From positions 1-49,239 of the forward strand of contig JADHVZ010000011.1 in assembly GCA_016783745.1 (NCBI GenBank): a stretch of 49,239 nt of DNA, written 5' to 3'. The first letter of the stretch is position 1; the number at the start of each line of letters is the position of its first letter. This document shows, piece by piece, positions 16,983 to 27,919 of the stretch. Position numbers and translations under genes: made by a program. Origin of the DNA: Candidatus Omnitrophota bacterium. Its GTDB lineage: Bacteria > Omnitrophota > Gorgyraeia > JAHIPI01. The notes below the pieces were generated by a model. That model was not told where the DNA came from. It worked only from the letters and a program-made list of their open reading frames with translations, and made no database searches.

Positions 16983-17339
16983 ATGAAGAAGACACTAAAA
17001 TACGCAACTGTATTTTTCTTATTAATAGGCGTGATTGCGGCCTCTACAGCATGTTACGCGCAGAGCCCGATCAGGAAGTTGGGCCGGGGAGTGGCGAATT
17101 TCTTCACAGGCCCCTTCGAGATACCGAAGTCCGTACAGGAGAAATTATTCGCAGACGGTCCGGTGGCCGCGGTGACATACGGTGTTTTTGACGGCATATA
17201 CAAATCTGTGCTCAGATGCGTTGCAGGCGTATACGAGGTGGCTACTTTCCCGATACCGATACCCGCTGAATACGATATCATTGTAGAGCCTGAGTTTCTG
17301 TTCGGCCCGGATGAGCCCTATGTATTTGGTCAAGATTAG
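16983..17339 (+). CDS. Small secreted protein, TIGR04073-like (putative exosortase-system-associated family)
   Basis: 118 residues with a signal peptide: Lys-rich start, hydrophobic core (TVFFLLIGVIAASTACYA) and likely cleavage near ACYAQ. The mature part reads KLGRGVANFFTGPFEIPKSV, then GIYKSVLRCVAGVYEVATFP and IPIPAEYDIIVEPE. The pattern K-L-x-R-G, P-x-E, then VYEV...PIP matches the protein encoded on the minus strand at 48541-48969, so the two are paralogues. The family name comes from memory of that pattern; no biochemical function is known to me. It has its own promoter and terminator, and repeat copy 2 lies immediately upstream. Confidence 0.72.
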   Translation: MKKTLKYATVFFLLIGVIAASTACYAQSPIRKLGRGVANFFTGPFEIPKSVQEKLFADGPVAAVTYGVFDGIYKSVLRCVAGVYEVATFPIPIPAEYDIIVEPEFLFGPDEPYVFGQD

Positions 17340-17375
17340 CGTCTCCTAAAACAGCGCTATAGAGTATCTAGTATT

Positions 17376-17409
17376 AAAAGGCCTTAGTTAAAACGAAGGC
17401 CTTTTTTTT
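17376..17409 (+). terminator. Rho-independent terminator
   Basis: A 10-bp stem AAAAGGCCTT (17376-17385) / AAGGCCTTTT (from 17396) with an AGTTAAAACG loop runs into a T tract. It ends the 16983-17339 gene as a single-gene unit. Confidence 0.88.
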
Positions 17410-17410
17410 A

Positions 17411-17439
17411 TTGACTATGAATATTACCGGTGCTACACT
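17411..17439 (+). promoter_or_regulatory. Possible promoter upstream of the tRNA-Pro region
   Basis: TTGACT (17411-17416), a 17-nt spacer and TACACT (17434-17439) preceded by TG fit an extended -10 promoter. TATAAT also occurs at 17442-17447 and 17451-17456. It lies some 40 nt ahead of the 5' tRNA fragment at 17480, but about 200 nt ahead of the intact tRNA. Confidence 0.4.
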
Positions 17440-17479
17440 ATTATAATTCGTATAATTAGCGTCAATACTATATGCATAA

Positions 17480-17635
17480 CGGGGCGTAGCGCAGTCCCCC
17501 TTCGCACATATTCTGCGACTCGAAGAAGAATGGCTTCGGGGGATTAATTCGCACATATAACTTATGTCGCAGCGAGAGCAAACCACGCTCCATAAGTTAT
17601 GTGCTCATTGAATTTGGCTTTACATAGTAAGATAT
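17480..17635 (+). repeat. Partial tRNA-Pro 5' copy followed by hairpin-rich spacer
   Basis: CGGGGCGTAGCGCAGT at 17480-17495 is identical to the first 16 nt of the tRNA at 17636-17651. The 140 nt between hold a direct repeat TTCGCACATAT (17511-17521 and 17549-17559) and a long stem: GCACATATAACTTATG with CATAAGTTATGTGC around a ~24-nt loop. No believable coding frame is present. It looks like a small insertion that duplicated the tRNA start. Confidence 0.6.
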
Positions 17636-17713
17636 CGGGGCGTAGCGCAGTTTGGCTAGCGCGCTTGGTTCGGGACCAAGAGGTCGGCGGTTCAAATCCG
17701 CCCGCCCCGACCA
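17636..17713 (+). tRNA. tRNA-Pro (anticodon CGG)
   Basis: A complete cloverleaf. The acceptor stem pairs CGGGGCG (17636-17642) with CGCCCCG (17703-17709), followed by discriminator A and encoded CCA (17711-17713). The anticodon stem CTTGG/CCAAG carries loop TTCGGGA, giving anticodon CGG, which reads CCG. The T arm is GGCGG-TTCAAAT-CCGCC. The C1-G72 pair and A73 are typical of bacterial tRNA-Pro. A T run follows at 17714. Confidence 0.97.
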
Positions 17714-17844
17714 GTTTTTTACAACTATTGTCGGCAGCAGCGGATTTGCAGAACGGGTGAATCCGCCCGACCGAGGACGAAATGTCCGAGGGAGTGCCGA
17801 ATCCAACTGGATTCGGCCGCCCCGACCATTCTTTTTGGTTTACG
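17714..17844 (+). other. Structured spacer ending in a partial tRNA-Pro 3' copy
   Basis: CCGCCCCGACCA at 17817-17828 repeats the last 12 nt of the tRNA. Before it three hairpins can be drawn: GCGGATT/AATCCGC, GGAC/GTCC and GCCGAATCC/GGATTCGGC. This is not a complete tRNA, because there is no matching acceptor 5' strand. It may be a tRNA-associated repeat or the scar of an insertion at the tRNA 3' end. No ribosome site precedes the following ATG at 17845. Confidence 0.5.
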
Positions 17845-18120
17845 ATGAAAAAAAGACTTCAAGTTTACTATTCCGGTATGGTTCAGGGTGTCGGCTTTAG
17901 ATTTACCGCTGAGCGCGTGGCGCGCAGCCTTGGCCTCGCGGGATGGGTGAAAAATGTGCCCAACGGGAGCGTTGAGGCCGTATGTGAAGGTGAGGAGGCA
18001 GCGCTCATAGATTTTTTACAGAAGATGAAAAGCGGCCCCATGAAAAACTATATCCGGGATCATCAGGTCAGCTGGCTTGAGCCAACGGGCGAATCCGCTG
18101 ATTTTAGCGTAAGATTTTAA
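17845..18120 (+). CDS. acyP: Acylphosphatase
   Basis: Hydrolyses the carboxyl-phosphate bond of acyl phosphates. 91 residues, the family length. The substrate loop YYSGMVQGVGFRFTAE holds the catalytic Arg, and VKNVPNGSVEAVCEG holds the catalytic Asn. The longer in-frame start at 17782 is rejected because the extra 21 residues translate the tRNA-derived spacer. No Shine-Dalgarno is visible before 17845, so initiation may be unusual or the message may be processed with the tRNA. First gene of the long run extending to fmt. Confidence 0.9.
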   Translation: MKKRLQVYYSGMVQGVGFRFTAERVARSLGLAGWVKNVPNGSVEAVCEGEEAALIDFLQKMKSGPMKNYIRDHQVSWLEPTGESADFSVRF

Positions 18121-18140
18121 CCTAATTATATGTATGGAAC

Positions 18141-18977
18141 ATGATAAAGCTCAAAAATGTAAGCAAGTACTATAAAAATGTGATGGGCGTAAAGCACTTT
18201 ACGGCACTTGACGATGTCTCGCTTGAAGTTAAAAGTGGTGAGATATTCGGACTATTAGGCCCTAACGGCAGCGGAAAGACAACGCTTTTAAGGTTAATGC
18301 TGGGCCTTATTTTCCCGTCAAAAGGGAAGATAAGCGTTTTAGGAAAAAGCCCCAGGGACGTTCGATCCAAGATGAAGATAGGCTATCTTCCCGAACAGCC
18401 TTATTTTTATAATTTTTTAAATCCTGTGGAGTTATTGAGTTTCTACGGCTCACTTTTCGGGCTTCGTTCAGGCGAGTTGAAAAAAAGAATACCGGGACTC
18501 CTGGATAGAGTGGGGCTTAGCCGTTTCCGGAAGATGCGCGTGAGAAACTTTTCCAAGGGGATGATGCAGAGAGCGGGCCTTGCGGTAAGCCTTATAAACG
18601 ATCCGGACCTTCTATTTCTTGATGAACCTACACTTGGTCTGGATCCAATAGGAACAAACGAGGTGCAGAATTTCCTGCGGGTATTGAACCGGGAGGGAAA
18701 GACCATATTTTTGTGCAGCCATCTTCTGTCCGAAGTCGAGGACTCATGCAGCAGGATCGGCGTTATGAACAAAGGTAAGCTGATCAAAGCCGGAAGGCTG
18801 GATGAACTTCTCGTAGCCAAGAATGAGCTTTCAGTCGTAATGCGCGGCATCAGAGAGGCCGATAAAGAGAAGTTGAGCGAACTGGCAAGGCAAAGCGGCG
18901 CGGAGATTGTAAGCGTCTCAAGAAAGAAAGATTCTCTTAAAGATTTTTTTGTCAGGGCCATTAGCGGGGAAAAATAA
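18141..18977 (+). CDS. ABC transporter ATP-binding protein (ABC-2 exporter type)
   Basis: ATPase of an ABC-2-type export system, 278 residues. Walker A is GPNGSGKTT, the Q-loop region is GYLPEQPYF, the signature is NFSKGMMQRAG (a variant of LSGGQ common in this subfamily) and Walker B is LLFLDEPTLGLDP, with a switch His in LCSHLL. The permease gene begins 2 nt after the stop and is its evident partner. Substrate unknown; related pairs export drugs, lipids or antibiotics, or serve gliding and Nos systems. The start at 18141 has only a weak ribosome site. Confidence 0.93.
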   Translation: MIKLKNVSKYYKNVMGVKHFTALDDVSLEVKSGEIFGLLGPNGSGKTTLLRLMLGLIFPSKGKISVLGKSPRDVRSKMKIGYLPEQPYFYNFLNPVELLSFYGSLFGLRSGELKKRIPGLLDRVGLSRFRKMRVRNFSKGMMQRAGLAVSLINDPDLLFLDEPTLGLDPIGTNEVQNFLRVLNREGKTIFLCSHLLSEVEDSCSRIGVMNKGKLIKAGRLDELLVAKNELSVVMRGIREADKEKLSELARQSGAEIVSVSRKKDSLKDFFVRAISGEK

Positions 18978-18979
18978 AA

Positions 18980-19744
18980 GTGAGAAATATATTCATAATC
19001 GCCGCGAACACATTCAGAGAGGCGCTGAGGAATAAGCTTCTCAACGTATTGCTGCTCTTTGCCGTTATAGCGATAGCTTCCACCAGATTCTTTACCATTT
19101 TCGCGCCGAGTGAGGAGATGAAGATCATGCTGGACACCTCGCTGGGCATCATAAGGTTTATCGGCATGCTGATCACGGTGTTTGTGACAGGCGGGCTACT
19201 GCCGCGCGAGATGAGCACCTTGACCATTACCACTATCCTGTCAAAACCGGTAAGCAGGACTCAATTTCTGCTCGGCAAGTTTTGCGGCGCGCTCTATTCC
19301 ATATTCGCGAATATGGCCATAATGATCGTTATTCTATCCGCCATACTTTTTCTTAAGTTCGGGGCGGTGAATCCCGAGATATTCAAGGCGTTTGTGCTTA
19401 TCGCCGCTGAATTTGTTGTGCTCTGCGCTATCACCATTTGCCTGTCTACCGTTTCTTCAGAGATGTTCAGTGTTATTTTCGGGATCCTGATCTACGTCAT
19501 AGGGCATTTGACCAATTATATTCAATACCTGGCAGACAGGTTCGATAGTTTTGCCATGAAAAGCCTCTTATTGAGCCTCTATACGCTTTTACCCAATTTC
19601 GAGAATTTCAATATTCAGAACGCGGTTGTGCTTGGCGCCAACGTATCGCTTCAGTATATGGGCAAGGCGCTGGTGTACGGCGCGATATATACGGCAGTGA
19701 TGCTCATAATAGGATATCTCTTTTTCGCGGAGAGAGAGGTATGA
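18980..19744 (+). CDS. ABC-2 type transporter permease
   Basis: 254 residues with about six hydrophobic helices. It opens with an amphipathic stretch (RNIFIIAANTFREALRNK) before the first membrane span, as in NosY/ABC-2 permeases. A conserved-looking loop reads LPREMSTLTITTILSKPVSRTQFLLGK, quoted here only as a region near residues 74-100. It starts at GTG 18980 directly after the ATPase stop. Its end overlaps the following gene by 4 nt. Together with the 18141 ATPase it forms a minimal two-gene exporter. Confidence 0.88.
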   Translation: MRNIFIIAANTFREALRNKLLNVLLLFAVIAIASTRFFTIFAPSEEMKIMLDTSLGIIRFIGMLITVFVTGGLLPREMSTLTITTILSKPVSRTQFLLGKFCGALYSIFANMAIMIVILSAILFLKFGAVNPEIFKAFVLIAAEFVVLCAITICLSTVSSEMFSVIFGILIYVIGHLTNYIQYLADRFDSFAMKSLLLSLYTLLPNFENFNIQNAVVLGANVSLQYMGKALVYGAIYTAVMLIIGYLFFAEREV

Positions 19745-20456
19745 TAGAATTACCGGTTAAAGGCCGAATCCGCAAATATATTTTTTTAGGGATCGCCGCC
19801 TCACTCTTTATTATATTAGCGCCCATACAGCAATCGATAAATTTCAGCCGGATGACAGAGGATCTTGTAGACCAGATCGTCATCATCCCCGGTGAATTCG
19901 TCACGAACTTTGTGATAGGCGGATTCAGGGGCCTGGCGGCGGATATCATGTGGGTCAAGATAGACCATATGTGGCACAGCGGAAGGTGGTTTGAGGTGAT
20001 GCCCGTGCTGCGCTCTATTACCTGGATGCAGCCGCATTTTATTGAGGCATGGGAGCTTGGGGCGTGGCATCTGGCGTATAATTTGTACGCGTACGCCGGA
20101 GAAACTGAGGAAGCGGGAAAGTACATCGAGGAGGGCATCAGATTTCTAAAAGAAGGTGTCGCGAAAAACCGCAACACCCATGACCTCTGGTTTGGGCTTG
20201 GCTGGATCTATTACAATAAATTAAAAAATAACGATGAAGGCGCGAGGTATTTTAAGATCGCCACAAGGTTTGACCACCCCAGCTACATAGACAGGATGGT
20301 AGCTCACGCCTACAGGAAGAAGGGCGATATAGAGAGTGAGTATAAACAGTGGCAGCACTGCCTGACGGTTTTTACGGATGACGAGTATCATATAAATATT
20401 TCGAAGAGGCATCTTGAGGCGGCCGGGAATCGTTTGCGCGAAGAGGGCGGATTATA

Positions 20457-20457
<1 letters not shown>
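19741..20457 (+). CDS. Membrane-anchored TPR-like protein, unknown function
   Basis: 238 residues with one N-terminal transmembrane segment (IFLGIAASLFIILAPI). The region after about residue 100 resembles degenerate TPR helices: WELGAWHLAYNLYAYAGETEEA, WFGLGWIYYNKLKNNDEGARYF and AHAYRKKGDIESEY (shown as separate short parts). TPR proteins act as protein-protein scaffolds. Its start overlaps the permease stop and its end overlaps the phosphoesterase start, so it probably works in the same process as the exporter, but this is only positional evidence. Confidence 0.7.
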
Positions 20458-23688
<3,231 letters not shown>

Positions 23689-23691
23689 TTT

Positions 23692-24321
23692 ATGAAACGG
23701 ATGATCAAAAAGATAGTTGTAGGAGGCCTCGAGACCAATTGTTATATTTTCGCGGACCTCAATACAAAGGAAGCCGCTCTTATAGATCCCGCAAGCGACG
23801 GGGATAATGTTATTAAGTCGGAACTCCAAAAACACGGCCTTCTTTTGAAATGCATCATAAATACGCACGGACACGGTGACCACATATCATCGAACTATAA
23901 GTTCGATGCCCCTATCTATATCCATAAACTGGATGCCAATTTCCTGGAGAACACCGAACTTAATCTCTCGGCGGCGTTCGGGCTTAAGATAACGAGCCCG
24001 CCCGCAAGCCGGATGCTCGATGACGGCGACGTGATAGAGGTGGGAGGGCTGAAGCTTAAGGTCCTGCACACGCCCGGGCATACGCCCGGCGGTATCTCGC
24101 TTCTGGGGGACGGCATAGTATTTACCGGCGACACTCTTTTTCATAACAGTGTCGGAAGAACGGATTTTACTTACGGCTCTGGCCGGCAGCTGGTGAATTC
24201 GATAAGGATAAAGCTTCTGCCGCTTGCTGACGAGACAGTGGTCTATCCGGGGCACGGCCCGTCAAGCACTATAGGCAGGGAAAGGCGCGATAATACATTC
24301 ATATCCACGAATGTCGCGTAA
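23692..24321 (+). CDS. MBL-fold metallo-hydrolase (glyoxalase II-like)
   Basis: 209 residues with the metallo-beta-lactamase metal motif NTHGHGDHISSN (HxHxDH), followed by VLHTPGHTPGGIS, FTGDTLF and VYPGHGP. This set is characteristic of the small hydroxyacylglutathione hydrolase-like proteins found widely in bacteria. A thioester or similar hydrolase role is likely; a glutathione substrate is not established. Two in-frame starts are possible (23692, or ATG 23701). The 3' end overlaps xerD by 11 nt. Confidence 0.9.
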   Translation: MKRMIKKIVVGGLETNCYIFADLNTKEAALIDPASDGDNVIKSELQKHGLLLKCIINTHGHGDHISSNYKFDAPIYIHKLDANFLENTELNLSAAFGLKITSPPASRMLDDGDVIEVGGLKLKVLHTPGHTPGGISLLGDGIVFTGDTLFHNSVGRTDFTYGSGRQLVNSIRIKLLPLADETVVYPGHGPSSTIGRERRDNTFISTNVA

Positions 24322-25216
24322 TGACCCGATGGATGGGAATATAGACCAGTTTCTGGACTACCTCTCCGTAGAGAGAGGGTTGTCCAAAAATACACTGTCC
24401 TCATACTCCCGTGACCTTAATAAGTTCGTGGATTATCTGGAAAAGAGGCGTGTAAAGAGATTCAGCGATGTCACAAAGTCTGACATAACAGACTTCATGC
24501 TTTTTCAGAAGGACAGGGGCTTATCGGCTAATTCCATCGCGCGCGGCCTGGCGGCGATGAAGGTATTGTTCAGGTTTCTCGCCCGCGAGACAGTCCTTAA
24601 GACGGACATCGCCAGTGTCATCGAAACGCCGAAGCTGTGGAAGCATCTTCCTGACGCGCTGTCCCTGGCCGAAGTGGAGAAGATCCTTTCCGCGCCTAAC
24701 CAGAAGGACAATACCGGCATGAGAGACAAGGCTTGCCTTGAGCTGATGTACGCGACCGGGCTGAGGGCATCCGAAGTGGTCAATCTTGATCTAAAGGATG
24801 TCAATCTTGACCTGGGAGTCTTAAGATGTATCGGTAAGGGCTCAAAGGAGAGAGTGGTACCGCTTGGCAGTAAGGCCATAGACGCTATAAGAAGATACAA
24901 TGCAAGAGTAAGGCCGGCGCTTTTAAAATCTACTTCAGAGGGAGGCCTTTTTTTGACCAGGCTTGGAAAGAAGATGTCCAGGCAGATGCTCTGGAAGATC
25001 ATCAAGGGGTACGCCAAGAGGCTGCGCATAGACAAAAGGGTGACTCCCCATACCCTGAGACATTCATTCGCGACTCATCTGCTGGAAGGGGGCGCTGACC
25101 TGCGTGTGGTGCAGGAGATGCTGGGGCATTCCAATATATCCACAACGCAGATCTACACGCACATAAACAAGGAAAGACTGAAATCCATACATAAGAAATT
25201 CCACCCCCGGCCCTGA
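24311..25216 (+). CDS. xerD: Site-specific tyrosine recombinase XerD/XerC
   Basis: Resolves chromosome dimers at dif with its partner recombinase. 301 residues. An N-terminal SAM-like core-binding domain (residues 8-95) is followed by the catalytic domain, with Arg in ATGLRASEVVNL, Lys in GKGSKERVVPL, HTLRHSFATHLLEGG, the second His in LGHSNIS and the nucleophile Tyr in TTQIYTHI. It is embedded in a housekeeping operon rather than next to a mobile element, which favours the Xer role. XerC versus XerD cannot be fixed without a tree. Starts at 24311 and 24329 are both possible. Confidence 0.92.
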   Translation: MSRNDPMDGNIDQFLDYLSVERGLSKNTLSSYSRDLNKFVDYLEKRRVKRFSDVTKSDITDFMLFQKDRGLSANSIARGLAAMKVLFRFLARETVLKTDIASVIETPKLWKHLPDALSLAEVEKILSAPNQKDNTGMRDKACLELMYATGLRASEVVNLDLKDVNLDLGVLRCIGKGSKERVVPLGSKAIDAIRRYNARVRPALLKSTSEGGLFLTRLGKKMSRQMLWKIIKGYAKRLRIDKRVTPHTLRHSFATHLLEGGADLRVVQEMLGHSNISTTQIYTHINKERLKSIHKKFHPRP

Positions 25217-25222
25217 AAGGTT

Positions 25223-26548
25223 ATGATGGACAGGAATATTAGAGCCAATATGCTGGAGGGGATGCGCCGCATGCTCCCCAAAGAAGTTTTCAAGATAATA
25301 AGGCGTATGGCAAGATCGGCTGAAGAGCAGCAGCTTAAGGCATACGTCGTGGGCGGATTCGTGAGGGATCTTTTGCTCGGCCTTAAAAACCTGGACGTGG
25401 ACATTGTAGTGGAGGGTGACGCTATCGAATTTGCCGGATCCGCCGCGGAGAGGCTTAACGCCGCACTTGTGGCGCACAAAAAATTCGGCACAGCCACCCT
25501 GATATTCAGAAAGCCTGTCGGGGGCGTAAAATTTAAAATAGATATCGCGACTGCCAGAACGGAGACCTATCAGCATCCGGCGGCGCTGCCGTCGGTAAGG
25601 TTCGGCTCTATAAGAGATGATCTGTATAGGAGGGATTTTACCATCAACGCGATGGCTGTAAGTATGGATAAGAAGAATTTCGGCGAGCTGATAGATTTTT
25701 TCGGCGGAAGGCGGGATCTCGAGCGCAAGAGAATAAGGGTACTGCATGGGAAGAGCTTTATCGATGACCCTACGAGGATATTCAGGGCCGTAAGGTTTGA
25801 ACAGAGATACGGCTTCAAGATCGACAAGGAAACAGTTTCCCTGATAACCCACGCCCTCAAGCGGGAGATGTTCGATAAGGTATCCGGCGAAAGGCTTTGG
25901 GGGGAGATAGAGCTATTATTGAAGGAAAGTGATCCTCTTAAAGCCATAAAAAGAATGCGGACTCTTTACGGGCTCAGATCCATCGATCCGAAGATAAGGT
26001 TCGGAAGCAAATCCGAGAATATATGCAAAAATATAAAAGGCCTTTACGGGCGGTTTAAGGTGTATTTTTTAAAGAAGAGGCCGCTTGACCTGTGGCTGGC
26101 CTACTTTATGGCGATAATAGATAACCTGAGCCTTAAGGAGACGCTTGAGGCCTGTTCCAGATTTGCCGTGAAACGCGGTGACCGCCTGAGGCTTGTATCC
26201 TGCAAGAAGAATGAAAAAAGCGTTATGCGTATGCTCTGCGATAAAAGTGAGGTCGATCCAAGCGTGATCTACAGGCTGCTTGAGCCGCTTCCTTACGAGA
26301 CGCTTCTTTATATCATGGCAAAATGCGGAAGGGGCCTTGTAAAAGTGAGAGTGAAGGATTTTCTTACGAAATATAACGGCATGCGGCTCAAGATGCGCGG
26401 GGAAGATCTAAAGAACATCGGTATAAGCCCGGGGCCGGAATTTACAAAGATATTGGAGAAAGCCCTTTACGCGAAGCTGGACGGAAAGCTTAAGACAAAG
26501 CGGGACGAGATCAGTTTCGCTAAGCGATCAGCGGGGGTAGTAAAGTAA
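25223..26548 (+). CDS. CCA tRNA nucleotidyltransferase / poly(A) polymerase family protein
   Basis: 441 residues of the class II nucleotidyltransferase family. The head domain has VGGFVRDLLLGLKNLDVDIV with the metal-binding DxD, and then RRDFTINAMA and DPTRIFRAVRFEQRYGF, which are the neck and template motifs. The C-terminal third is longer and less familiar. The tRNA-Pro in this window encodes its own CCA, so either CCA repair or RNA 3' tailing is possible. It follows xerD by 6 nt with GAAAGG upstream. Two adjacent ATG codons (25223, 25226) can start it. Confidence 0.9.
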   Translation: MMDRNIRANMLEGMRRMLPKEVFKIIRRMARSAEEQQLKAYVVGGFVRDLLLGLKNLDVDIVVEGDAIEFAGSAAERLNAALVAHKKFGTATLIFRKPVGGVKFKIDIATARTETYQHPAALPSVRFGSIRDDLYRRDFTINAMAVSMDKKNFGELIDFFGGRRDLERKRIRVLHGKSFIDDPTRIFRAVRFEQRYGFKIDKETVSLITHALKREMFDKVSGERLWGEIELLLKESDPLKAIKRMRTLYGLRSIDPKIRFGSKSENICKNIKGLYGRFKVYFLKKRPLDLWLAYFMAIIDNLSLKETLEACSRFAVKRGDRLRLVSCKKNEKSVMRMLCDKSEVDPSVIYRLLEPLPYETLLYIMAKCGRGLVKVRVKDFLTKYNGMRLKMRGEDLKNIGISPGPEFTKILEKALYAKLDGKLKTKRDEISFAKRSAGVVK

Positions 26549-26582
26549 CGGAACTGCTAAACCACGAAACGGAGATATTATA

Positions 26583-26942
26583 ATGGGAGTCAGGCCGGAC
26601 AGGGTAGCCAGCGCGATAAGACGAGAGGTAAGCAATATAATCCAGGAAGAGATCAAAGACCCCAGGGTGGGGTTTACCACTATAACAAAAGTAGAGATAA
26701 CTCCGGATCTAAGGCACGCCAAGATATACTACAGCGTTCTCGGCGATGAAAAGCAGAAGCTGTCCACTCAGATCGCCCTTAGAAACGCGAAGGGTTTTAT
26801 AAGGAAGCTCATCGGGTCCAGGCTCAAGCTTAGGCTCACTCCGGATATAGCGTTCAAGATGGATAAGACCGTGGAATACAGCGATAAGATAGACAGGATC
26901 CTCGAAAAAATAAATAGAGACAAAAAGGAGAGGGGCGAGTAG
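26583..26942 (+). CDS. rbfA: 30S ribosome-binding factor A
   Basis: A small KH-like protein needed for late 16S rRNA maturation. 119 residues, normal length, with RPDRVASAIRREVSNIIQEE at the start, DPRVGFTTITKVEITPDLRH and IYYSVLGDE in the middle, and LTPDIAFKMDKTVEYSDKID at the end. rbfA followed by a DHH phosphoesterase and truB is a widely conserved order. The ATG at 26583 is preceded by CGGAG. Confidence 0.97.
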   Translation: MGVRPDRVASAIRREVSNIIQEEIKDPRVGFTTITKVEITPDLRHAKIYYSVLGDEKQKLSTQIALRNAKGFIRKLIGSRLKLRLTPDIAFKMDKTVEYSDKIDRILEKINRDKKERGE

Positions 26943-26950
26943 GGGGACGC

Positions 26951-27919
26951 ATGGGATTAAAAAAAGTATCTGGGGCTATCCGGAAGTACAATAACTATGT
27001 TATCACTTCTCACATCGATACGGAAGGCGACGCCCTCGGAAGCGAAATGGCGGTATTCCATCTTGTAAAGCAGCTCGGAAAAGAAGCCGTCATCGCGAAT
27101 ACGGATGAAGTGCCGGACAGGTATAAGTTTCTGAAGGGATGGGATAAGATGGTGGTCGGAGATGATAAGCGCAAGCTTAAAGGCCACGATAACATCATCG
27201 TAGTCGATTGTCCCACCATCGAAAGATGCGGCGCTATAGGCCCTGTGATCGAGCGCTCAAAGGTCAAGATCGTCATCGACCATCATGTGAGCAATGAGCG
27301 CTACGGCGATTTTAACTGGGTAGATCCGGACGCCTCCTCCTGCGGGGAGATGATCTTTAATCTTTACAGAGAGATGGGCCTGAATATCAATGAAGATATA
27401 GCGGTCATGCTTTATGTGGCCATTTTGACAGACACCGGAAGTTTCAGGTATGAGTGCACAAGCCCTGAGACTCACAGAGCGGCGGGCGAGCTTATAAAAC
27501 TTGGCGTACATCCTCCTAAAGTTGCGGAGAGGATATACGAGACAAAAGAGATGGGCGATATTGAACTGTTATCCAGGGCCCTTTCCACAATAAAATTGAC
27601 CGATGACAAGAAGATCTCTTATATGCATGTGACAAAAGAGATGCTTGATGAGACCGGGATGGACGCTGAAAGGACCGACGGGTTTGTTAATTACGCAAGG
27701 AGCATCCAGGGCTCAGAGATATCGATCTTTTTCAGGCAGGACGCCAATGACGCGCGGAAAGTTTACGTGGGTTTCCGCTCTAAGGGAATGGCTAATGTAA
27801 ACATGCTCGCCAGCAAATTTGGAGGAGGCGGCCACCCTAAGGCGTCAGGGTGCGTTCTTGTGGGAGACCTGGATAAGGTGATGAACCAGGTATTGACCAC
27901 AGCAGAGGAATTCCTGTGA
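26951..27919 (+). CDS. nrnA: DHH-DHHA1 phosphoesterase, NrnA-like oligoribonuclease
   Basis: Degrades nanoRNA and/or pAp. 322 residues with the DHH motif in VIDHHVSNERYGDF, the DTGSFRYECTS motif and the DHHA1 ending GGGGHPKASGCVL. The first motif reads SHIDTEGDALGSE, where the usual pattern is PDGDA: proline and the first aspartate are replaced by Thr and Glu. Glu can still bind metal, so activity is plausible. It lies 8 nt after rbfA and overlaps truB (GTGA at 27916-27919). Confidence 0.93.
   Translation: MGLKKVSGAIRKYNNYVITSHIDTEGDALGSEMAVFHLVKQLGKEAVIANTDEVPDRYKFLKGWDKMVVGDDKRKLKGHDNIIVVDCPTIERCGAIGPVIERSKVKIVIDHHVSNERYGDFNWVDPDASSCGEMIFNLYREMGLNINEDIAVMLYVAILTDTGSFRYECTSPETHRAAGELIKLGVHPPKVAERIYETKEMGDIELLSRALSTIKLTDDKKISYMHVTKEMLDETGMDAERTDGFVNYARSIQGSEISIFFRQDANDARKVYVGFRSKGMANVNMLASKFGGGGHPKASGCVLVGDLDKVMNQVLTTAEEFL

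Noticed and set aside
17741-17828. Second tRNA gene
   Set aside because: Only the 3' dozen bases and a T-arm-like hairpin are present. There is no acceptor 5' strand, D arm or anticodon arm.
17652-17900. Protein-coding frame over the tRNA-Pro and its downstream spacer
   Set aside because: It overlaps a clear tRNA and runs out of frame into acylphosphatase. Its composition reflects RNA structure, not protein.
24311-25216. xerD as the integrase of a mobile element
   Set aside because: It is embedded in a tight housekeeping operon with no flanking repeats or cargo, which fits a chromosomal Xer recombinase.
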